A model generated the notes under the pieces. That model made no database searches, had not been told where the DNA came from, and saw nothing but the letters and a program-made list of their open reading frames with translations. Below are positions 31,153-36,533 of a stretch of 36,533 nucleotides of DNA, one piece after another (the first letter of the stretch is position 1; each line of letters opens with the position of its first letter). The position numbers were made by a program, and so were the translations under genes. The stretch spans positions 1,139 through 37,671 of the forward strand of contig UCIA01000031.1 in assembly GCA_900472295.1 (NCBI GenBank), given 5' to 3'. The stretch comes from Hyphomicrobiales bacterium. Its GTDB lineage: Bacteria > Pseudomonadota > Alphaproteobacteria > Rhizobiales > Rhizobiaceae.

Positions 31153-31755
31153 TCAGGTGCCGCCCGCTCTAAGGCCGCTGCGTATCCGGTTGATGGCGGT
31201 TACGACAGACAGTGTAGCCAAGACCGGAAACACAAAGGGGACGACCGCCTCGACCCACAGGCCGCAGGCGATGAGGAAGCCGATGACGCCGAGCGCCAGC
31301 GCCCGGTCGCTCTTGCCGAACGGCCCGGCATAGTTGCGCCCGCTGCCGGCGGGCACGCCGAGCACGCCGGCGAATTCGACAAGCAGGGCGGCGATGGCGA
31401 AGGCGACCACGCCACAGGCCGGAAACAAGGCGGCAAAGGCCAGGATCAGCGCCAGGTCCGAGACGACGTCGCAGAGTTCGTTGAGATACATGCCGAGTTT
31501 CGAGGCCTGCCCATGTTCACGGGCGAGCATGCCGTCAATGGCATTAAGCGCCATGCGCACGAACAGCACCACCGGCATCAACAGGAAAATCAGGCGATAT
31601 CCAGCAAAGGTCGCGACCACCAGGCCCGCGGCGATGGAGAGCACGGCGGCGAGAAGCGTGATCTGGTTGGCGGTGACGCCGGCATCGGCCAGCCGGTCGG
31701 CCAGCGGCCGCAACCTGGCCTGAAAGGCCGGTTTCAGTTGATAGAGCGTAGGCAT
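31153..31755 (-). CDS. CDP-alcohol phosphatidyltransferase family protein (YnbA-like)
   Basis: A 200-residue membrane protein with about six hydrophobic segments. The CDP-OH-P motif D-x2-D-G-x2-A-R-x8-G-x3-D-x3-D is present as Asn71, Asp74-Gly75, Ala78-Arg79, Gly88, Asn92, Asp96. The first and third Asp are thus Asn, while spacing is perfect. As I recall, E. coli YnbA carries the same two changes, so it is a subfamily trait rather than decay. Family members displace CMP from CDP-diacylglycerol with an alcohol acceptor. The acceptor here is unknown. It is the first gene of the lipid operon. The C-terminal region YAGPFGKSDRAL is strongly conserved-looking. Confidence 0.88.
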   Translation of the reverse strand: MPTLYQLKPAFQARLRPLADRLADAGVTANQITLLAAVLSIAAGLVVATFAGYRLIFLLMPVVLFVRMALNAIDGMLAREHGQASKLGMYLNELCDVVSDLALILAFAALFPACGVVAFAIAALLVEFAGVLGVPAGSGRNYAGPFGKSDRALALGVIGFLIACGLWVEAVVPFVFPVLATLSVVTAINRIRSGLRAGGT

Positions 31756-31843
31756 ATGCGATCCCCCAACCGCGGCTCATGACAGTGTCCGCGAGATTGG
31801 TCAATCGGCGGCCGAGGCGCAAGGGGCTGCCAGGCAAGCCGGC

Positions 31844-31870
31844 AAAGAAATGGCGGACCGAAAGACCGCC
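31844..31870 (-). terminator. possible terminator of the small exported-protein gene
   Basis: On the minus strand GGCGG (31870-31866) can pair with CCGCC (31856-31852), followed by ATTTCTTT (31851-31844). It lies just after the stop at 31888 and ahead of the lipid operon. The stem is short, so this is tentative. Confidence 0.4.
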
Positions 31871-31887
31871 TGAGTGGCCCGCAGGCC

Positions 31888-32376
31888 TCAGTCCGCGTCG
31901 CCGGCAGAGCTTTTGCCGCACTGGGCCAGCACCTTGCCGATAGCGGCACTCGACTTCGTCAGCGGAAAGCTGTTCTCGCCATATTTATCGGCCGTAACCG
32001 TGACGTCGCCCTTGCCGCGCAACAAGGCGAGCAGCGGGTCGGTGGTTCCTGACAATTCCAGCGTGAAGTAATTGTACATCGCCTCGAGCTGGAGCGTCTT
32101 CATCACGCTCTTGTCGCCGGCCTTGAAGGTGAAGGAAGCGCTGATGCCGGGCTCCAGCTGCTGGCCGGAGGGGCCGAGATCGTAGCTCAGCACCGGCTTG
32201 TCGAAACAGACCAGCATCAGATGCGCGTCGGCTTTCGGCCCACCGCACACCGAAGCCGTCAGCACACTGCCGCCTTCGTCCTCCTCCATCTTGGCGCTCC
32301 AGTTGCAGGACGCGGCTGAGGCTGGCTGCGCGGCCAGCAGGCCGGTCAGGGCGATTAATGCGAATGCGCTTTTCAT
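31888..32376 (-). CDS. small exported protein of unknown function (162 aa)
   Basis: A 162-residue protein with a clear signal peptide (MKSAFALIALTGLLAAQPASA), cut near residue 21, leaving a soluble periplasmic domain of about 140 residues. The mature part has four Cys (in SCNW, SVCGG, LVCFD and AQCGK), enough for two disulfides, and a beta-rich pattern. I recognise no family. ATG 32376 follows GGAAGGATC; the longer in-frame reading upstream is not supported. It is transcribed toward the lipid operon, with 132 bp between, and is probably a separate unit. Confidence 0.75.
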   Translation of the reverse strand: MKSAFALIALTGLLAAQPASAASCNWSAKMEEDEGGSVLTASVCGGPKADAHLMLVCFDKPVLSYDLGPSGQQLEPGISASFTFKAGDKSVMKTLQLEAMYNYFTLELSGTTDPLLALLRGKGDVTVTADKYGENSFPLTKSSAAIGKVLAQCGKSSAGDAD

Positions 32377-32486
32377 GATCCTTCCCCCCGTCGAGATAGC
32401 CTCAACTAGTAGATCATACAGAAATTGGCGAAAGCCGGCGAGCGACTGATGCATTGAGGAGTTCTTCTGAGACGCCGACGGGACAG

Positions 32487-32640
32487 CCCCCCTCCGGCCT
32501 GCCGGCCATCTCCCTCTCAAGGGGGGAGATTATTCGCTCCGCCGCTTTTGCCAGTCTCCAATGTTGCAAGAGCTGGCGGAGCGTTAAAGCTGCCAATCTC
32601 CCCCCCTTGAGGGGGAGATGCCCGGCAGGGCAGAGGGGGG
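32487..32640. repeat. long inverted repeat, dispersed-type element
   Basis: The left arm (32487-32530) and right arm (32596-32640) are near-perfect reverse complements over about 44 bases. Each contains its own smaller C-run/G-run hairpin (CTCCCTCTCAAGGGGGGAG on the left, CTCCCCCCTTGAGGGGGAG on the right). The right arm starts like the sequence at the window's right edge (AAGCTGCCAATCTCCCC). It lies 15 bp after the stop of the molybdenum subunit gene and could also act as its terminator. Confidence 0.8.
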
Positions 32641-32655
32641 TGCCTCGTGCCTGCC

Positions 32656-34956
32656 TCAAATCAGCTTCTCCAGCGTGATCGGCAAATCGCGTATCCTTTT
32701 TCCCGTTGCATGGAACACCGCATTGGCGATCGCCGGCGCCACGCCGACGATGGCGAGTTCGCCCACACCCTTGCCGCCAAGCACCGAGGAGTGCAGGTCG
32801 GGAATGCCGACCGAGATCACGTCGATATCGGGAATGTCGGCATTGGTCGGCACCAGATAGTCACCGAGATTGTTGTTGACGATGCGGCCATGCCTGCGGT
32901 CGACGATGCCTTCTTCGAGCAGCGCCTGGCCGATGCCCATGATGATGCCGCCCTTCCACTGGCTCTCGGCGAGTTTCGGGTTGTAGAGCCGGCCCGAATC
33001 CAACGCCGATACCACGCGCGACACGCGCACCGTGCCAAAATCCTCGTCGACACGGACCTCGATGAAATGCGCGCACCAGGAGTGGCGCGAATAGTCGCCC
33101 TCGGTGTGCGGCACCGATGTGGCGATGGTGGTGTAGTTTTTGTAGCGGTCCTCGGCGGTCGAGTTGGCCGGCATGGTGTCGCCGGTGGCTTCGATATGGT
33201 CTCGGCCGACGCTCGCCAGCAGTTCAGCGATGGAAAGATCGGGACCATCTCCGCGCGGCGAGCCGATGCGGCCATTGGCGACCACCAGCGTGTTGGCCTG
33301 CAGCGTGTGGAAGGGTGAGCGCGGATCGCTGATCGCCAGACCAATCAGCTGGTCGAGCGCCGATGTCGCCGCCTTGTAGACCGCCCCCGTCATCACGCCG
33401 GCCAGCCGAGACCCGCCGGCGACGCCGGCGCGAGGGAAGCGCGAGTCGCCAAGCTTGACCACGACATCGTCGGCCGGCACGCCGACTGTCTCAGCGGCCG
33501 TCTGCGCCAGGATCGTGTAAGTGCCCTGGCCCATGTCGATGGAGGAGCTTTCGACCTCGACCGAACCGTCTGCGAGGATGCGCACAACAGCCTCGCCATA
33601 GGCGCGCCGCACCGGATAGGTGCCGGCGGCGACACCCCAGCCGATCAGCTGGTTGCCGTCACGCATCGAACGCGGCTCTGGCGTACGCCTGGCCCAGCCG
33701 AAGCGCTCGGCGCCAGCCGCGAAGGCTTCGCGCAACTGCCTTGTCGACCAGGCTTTTTTCGCCTCCGGATCCTGTTCGGCATAGTTCCTCAGCCGGATCT
33801 CCAGCGGGTCGATGCCGACCTCGTAGCTGAGCTCGTCGATGGCGCTTTCGATGCCGAAGGCGCTCGGGTTTTCGCCCGGCGCGCGCATGGCGCCCGGCAC
33901 CACCGAATTCACCCGCACGACATTCTGCTTGGAGGAGAAGTTGGGCGTCGCATACATGATCGAGGTGACCACGCCCAACGGCTCGACCCACATGCCGTCG
34001 ATGGACGTTTCGTTGACCCCGCGATGTACGATCGACTGGATTATTCCATTCGTGTCGGCGCCGATCGTCACCGTCTGCCGTGTCGCGGCACGCCCGCCAT
34101 AGCCGGTAAACGTCTGCGGCCGTGTCATCACAACCCTGACAGGTCGGCCCAGCATCTTGGCTGCGGCAGCCGCCACCGCGCCATGGCCGAGCGCCAGCGC
34201 CTTGGAGCCGAAGCCGCCGCCAATATAGGGCGAGACCAGGCGCACATTCTCGAACGGCACGCCGAACCATTCGGCGTAGGTGCGCGCCATGCCGTCGAGC
34301 CATTGGCTTGGTTCCCATACGGTGAGCTTGTCGCCCTCCCAGCGGGCGATCAAGCCATGCGGCTCCATCGGCGCCTGGTATTCGCGCGGCGTGTTGTAGG
34401 CGCCGCAGATGCGCACCGGGGCGGCGGCGAAAGCACCTTGAGCATCGCCCCATTCCTTGGTCATAGCGTCGATCGGAATGCCGTCGCCGGCCTTGCCGTC
34501 GCTGAGGTCGGTTATCGCCGGCGTCTCGTCATAGCTGACCTTGACCATCGCCGCTGCGGCAACGGCCTGCTCGAACGTCTCCGCGATGATCGCGGCGACA
34601 TGCTGGCCGGAAAAAGTGATGTCGCGCGCCAGCGGGCAATAGGGCTTGTCCGGCGGCGGCGTGCCGAACCAGTCGGACGCGGTCCGCAGGCTCATGATCG
34701 TGTCCGGCGTCAGCACTTTGAGCACGCCGGGTGCCGCCTCGGCGGCTGATATGTCGATCGAACGGACCTTGCCCGATGCAATCGTGCTTTCGACCAACAC
34801 GCCATAGGTCAGCCCGTCGAGCTGCTGCTCGACGGCGTATTTTGCCGCGCCGGTCATCTTGGCCGGGCCGTCGACGCGCGACAGCCGCCCGCCGACCTGA
34901 TCCATGGCGCCATCCGAAGCGTCGCCGTGCCGGGTTCTGGGGTCGTGAATGGTCAT
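32656..34956 (-). CDS. molybdenum hydroxylase, molybdopterin-binding large subunit
   Basis: A 766-residue large subunit of the xanthine dehydrogenase/aldehyde oxidase family. Ald_Xan_dh_C covers about 25-135 and the molybdopterin domain the rest. Landmarks are IGGGFGSKALAL and GRPVRVVMTRPQTF in the first molybdopterin half, SSSIDMGQGTYTILAQ in the second, and the catalytic Glu733 in GKGVGEL. The PaoC/YagR branch is the best fit, given the partner subunits. It hydroxylates aldehydes or N-heterocycles with water as the oxygen source; the substrate is not visible. ATG 34956 overlaps the FAD subunit stop by 4 bp. The longer frame upstream is only its shadow. Confidence 0.92.
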   Translation of the reverse strand: MTIHDPRTRHGDASDGAMDQVGGRLSRVDGPAKMTGAAKYAVEQQLDGLTYGVLVESTIASGKVRSIDISAAEAAPGVLKVLTPDTIMSLRTASDWFGTPPPDKPYCPLARDITFSGQHVAAIIAETFEQAVAAAAMVKVSYDETPAITDLSDGKAGDGIPIDAMTKEWGDAQGAFAAAPVRICGAYNTPREYQAPMEPHGLIARWEGDKLTVWEPSQWLDGMARTYAEWFGVPFENVRLVSPYIGGGFGSKALALGHGAVAAAAAKMLGRPVRVVMTRPQTFTGYGGRAATRQTVTIGADTNGIIQSIVHRGVNETSIDGMWVEPLGVVTSIMYATPNFSSKQNVVRVNSVVPGAMRAPGENPSAFGIESAIDELSYEVGIDPLEIRLRNYAEQDPEAKKAWSTRQLREAFAAGAERFGWARRTPEPRSMRDGNQLIGWGVAAGTYPVRRAYGEAVVRILADGSVEVESSSIDMGQGTYTILAQTAAETVGVPADDVVVKLGDSRFPRAGVAGGSRLAGVMTGAVYKAATSALDQLIGLAISDPRSPFHTLQANTLVVANGRIGSPRGDGPDLSIAELLASVGRDHIEATGDTMPANSTAEDRYKNYTTIATSVPHTEGDYSRHSWCAHFIEVRVDEDFGTVRVSRVVSALDSGRLYNPKLAESQWKGGIIMGIGQALLEEGIVDRRHGRIVNNNLGDYLVPTNADIPDIDVISVGIPDLHSSVLGGKGVGELAIVGVAPAIANAVFHATGKRIRDLPITLEKLI

Positions 34957-35936
34957 GCCATGGCTCCCGTCTTGAGGATGGCGCGGGCGACAACGCGCGG
35001 CGCCAGTTCGATCTTGTAGTGGTTGGCGCCGTGGTCGACGGCGCCTTCGACAGCGAGCAGGCTGGCGGCTCGCACGGAGTCTTCGTCCAGCACCTTTCCC
35101 TTCAGCGCCGCTTCCACGGCATGCGCCCGCCACGGCTTGGTCGCGACGCCGCCGAGCGCGACGCGCAGATCGCGAATGGTGCGGCCATCGTCTTCGAAGT
35201 CGATGCCGACCGCGGCACTTGCGGCGGCGAATTCATAGGACTGCCGGTCGCGGATTTTCAGATAGGTCGAACGCCGGGCAGAGGCTGAAGCCGGGATGCT
35301 AATGGCGGTGATCATCTCGCCCGGCTCGATGGCGTGTTCCCTATCGGGCGTGGCGCCGGGCATCAGAAAGAAATCGTCGACCGCGATCTGGCGCTCGCCG
35401 AGATGAACCACGGCGTCGAAGGCGACCAGCGCGGTGGCGAGATCACCGGGATAAGTGGCGATGCAGGCATCGCTGGTGCCGAGCACGGCGTGGCCGCGGG
35501 TGACGCCGCCGATCGCCGAGCAGCCGCTGCCGGGCGAGCGCTTGTTGCAGGCGGGGAAATTTGCGGGATCACGGAAATAGGGGCAGCGCGTGCGCTGCAT
35601 CAGATTGCCGCCGATGGTCGCCATGTTGCGGAGCTGCGCCGACGCCGCCTGCCACAGCGCCTCCGAGACGGCGGGGAAGCGGCTTTTGATGTCGGCATGA
35701 TCTGCGACATGGCTCATCTTTGCCAGCGCACCGATCATGGCGCCGTTGCCGTCAACCTTGATTGCGTCGAGCCCTTTGAGATGGGTGATGTCGACCAGGC
35801 TGTCGGGTTCGGCAACGCCGCATTTGGCGAGATCGACCAGCGTCGTGCCGCCGGCAAGCAGCATGGCGCCGGGCAGGGCGGACGCCTGGCGTGCGGCATC
35901 GAGCGTATCGGCGCGAACGTACGAAAAATCCCTCAT
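34953..35936 (-). CDS. molybdenum hydroxylase, FAD-binding subunit with extra Fe-S site
   Basis: A 327-residue FAD subunit. The FAD_binding_5 domain carries LLAGGTTLVDL (27-36) and QLRNMATIGGNLMQ (101-114), and a CO_dh_flav_C domain fills the last 100 residues. Between them is RCPYFRD...CNKRSPGSGC with Cys118, Cys130 and Cys139, plus Cys158, the likely ligands of the extra [4Fe-4S] cluster known from PaoB-type subunits. It passes electrons from the [2Fe-2S] subunit to an acceptor. ATG 35936 overlaps the upstream stop by 4 bp. This insert places the enzyme with PaoABC rather than with xanthine dehydrogenase proper. Confidence 0.92.
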   Translation of the reverse strand: MRDFSYVRADTLDAARQASALPGAMLLAGGTTLVDLAKCGVAEPDSLVDITHLKGLDAIKVDGNGAMIGALAKMSHVADHADIKSRFPAVSEALWQAASAQLRNMATIGGNLMQRTRCPYFRDPANFPACNKRSPGSGCSAIGGVTRGHAVLGTSDACIATYPGDLATALVAFDAVVHLGERQIAVDDFFLMPGATPDREHAIEPGEMITAISIPASASARRSTYLKIRDRQSYEFAAASAAVGIDFEDDGRTIRDLRVALGGVATKPWRAHAVEAALKGKVLDEDSVRAASLLAVEGAVDHGANHYKIELAPRVVARAILKTGAMA

Positions 35937-36427
35937 GATGCAACCTCCAGGGCCGCCTGGCGCACGGCAGCAACAATGTGCGGATAGGCGCCGCAGCGGC
36001 ACAGATTGCCGGCCATGTATTCGCGGATTTCGTCATCCGAGCCGGCATGGCCTTCGCGAATGCAGGCGACCGCGGACATGATCTGCCCGGGCGTGCAGTA
36101 GCCGCACTGGAAGGCATCTTGTTCGAGGAAGGCGGCCTGGACGGCGTTGAGCGTACCGTCCTCGCCGGCCAGCCCCTCGATGGTGGTAATCTCGCGGCCT
36201 TCGACTTGTGCGGCAAGCGTCAGGCAGGACAGCACGCGCTGGCCGTCGACATGCACCGTGCAGGCGCCGCACTGGCCCTGGTCGCAGCCCTTCTTGGTGC
36301 CGGTCAGGTCGAGGCGGTCACGCAAGGCGTCGAGCAGCGTGACGCGCGGTTCGACCTCCAGTTCATGATTATGCCCGTTGATGGTGAGATGGATGGGGAT
36401 GGTGGTGGATTTGGTTTGGTCGGTCAT
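35933..36427 (-). CDS. molybdenum hydroxylase, [2Fe-2S] small subunit
   Basis: A 164-residue iron-sulfur subunit. The plant-ferredoxin cluster is bound by Cys48, Cys53, Cys56 and Cys68 (GCDQGQCGACTVHVDGQ) and the second by Cys108, Cys111, Cys143 and Cys145 (QCGYCTPGQ, then NLCRCGAYPHI); all eight are present. E. coli PaoA carries a twin-arginine signal, whereas this protein starts directly with MTDQTKSTTIPIHLTINGH and has none, so the complex should be cytoplasmic. It is the first gene of the three-gene operon. No maturation chaperone gene follows within the window. Confidence 0.93.
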   Translation of the reverse strand: MTDQTKSTTIPIHLTINGHNHELEVEPRVTLLDALRDRLDLTGTKKGCDQGQCGACTVHVDGQRVLSCLTLAAQVEGREITTIEGLAGEDGTLNAVQAAFLEQDAFQCGYCTPGQIMSAVACIREGHAGSDDEIREYMAGNLCRCGAYPHIVAAVRQAALEVAS

Positions 36428-36501
36428 GAGGCGTCTGGCTCCAGTTGCTTGACGCTAGGGGATTGAAATGGCGTGCGAATAGAAGAGGGCAAGGGCGGCG
36501 A

Positions 36502-36533
36502 AGCTGCCAATCTCCCCACCTGTGGGGGAGATG
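36502..36533. repeat. partial dispersed repeat at the right edge
   Basis: AGCTGCCAATCTCCCC and the following G-run hairpin (CTCCCCACCTGTGGGGGAG) match the start of the right arm at 32587-32616 and are cut by the window end. It is a second copy of the same element family, upstream of the molybdenum enzyme operon. Confidence 0.65.

Overview
The window looks like a chromosomal segment of a high-GC alphaproteobacterium of the Rhizobiales, most likely Mesorhizobium or a close relative. The reasons are: HWE-type and HisKA_2 histidine kinases with a stand-alone receiver, two sequences matching the general-stress sigma EcfG promoter (GGAAC-N16/17-CGTT), a DUF3309-type micro-protein, several dispersed palindromes of the kind common in rhizobial intergenic DNA, and a heavy load of catabolic operons with ABC importers. 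The genus is inferred from gene content and style, not from a marker gene. I see no rRNA, tRNA, insertion sequence, phage gene or CRISPR array.

Layout. 1-2400: small, probably stress-linked genes (a cupin, a PNPOx-like flavoprotein and four very small ORFs, two of them too short for ordinary ORF calling), with two EcfG-like promoters and a clear terminator. 2430-5003 (minus): a signalling operon of two histidine kinases and a single-domain response regulator. 5004-5788: the largest gene-free stretch, with a run of strong hairpins and a perfect 14-bp palindrome. 5789-8284 (minus): a three-gene Zn/Mn-type metal importer with a tandem operator-like sequence. 8529-17762 (minus): a tightly packed nine-gene aromatic catabolism operon with a divergent LysR regulator. 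It encodes a phenol-hydroxylase-type flavoprotein, two intradiol (hydroxyquinol-type) dioxygenases, maleylacetate reductase and a complete five-component branched-chain-amino-acid-type (HAAT) importer. It should import an aromatic compound and send it through hydroxyquinol and maleylacetate to 3-oxoadipate.

18999-25839 (plus): an AraC regulator, a sugar/polyol ABC importer, a ribitol 2-dehydrogenase-like SDR and an FGGY kinase. Together these form a complete ribitol uptake, oxidation and phosphorylation module. An inverted pair of 8-bp tandem arrays sits between dehydrogenase and kinase. 25856-31755 (minus): a six-gene membrane-lipid operon. It holds a CDP-alcohol phosphatidyltransferase with altered active-site residues, an alpha/beta-hydrolase-methyltransferase fusion, a PAP2-like/dual-specificity phosphatase fusion, a small membrane protein, a PlsC-type acyltransferase and a CdsA-type cytidylyltransferase. 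The set corresponds to the functionally obscure ynbABCD genes of E. coli plus two extra genes, and it is my best candidate for an undescribed system. 31888-32376 (minus): a small exported protein. 32656-36427 (minus): a three-subunit molybdenum hydroxylase of the PaoABC/xanthine dehydrogenase family.

Most genes inside each operon overlap by 1-17 bp or are a few bases apart, so translational coupling is the rule. Functions come from motifs and remembered family features. No database search was run.
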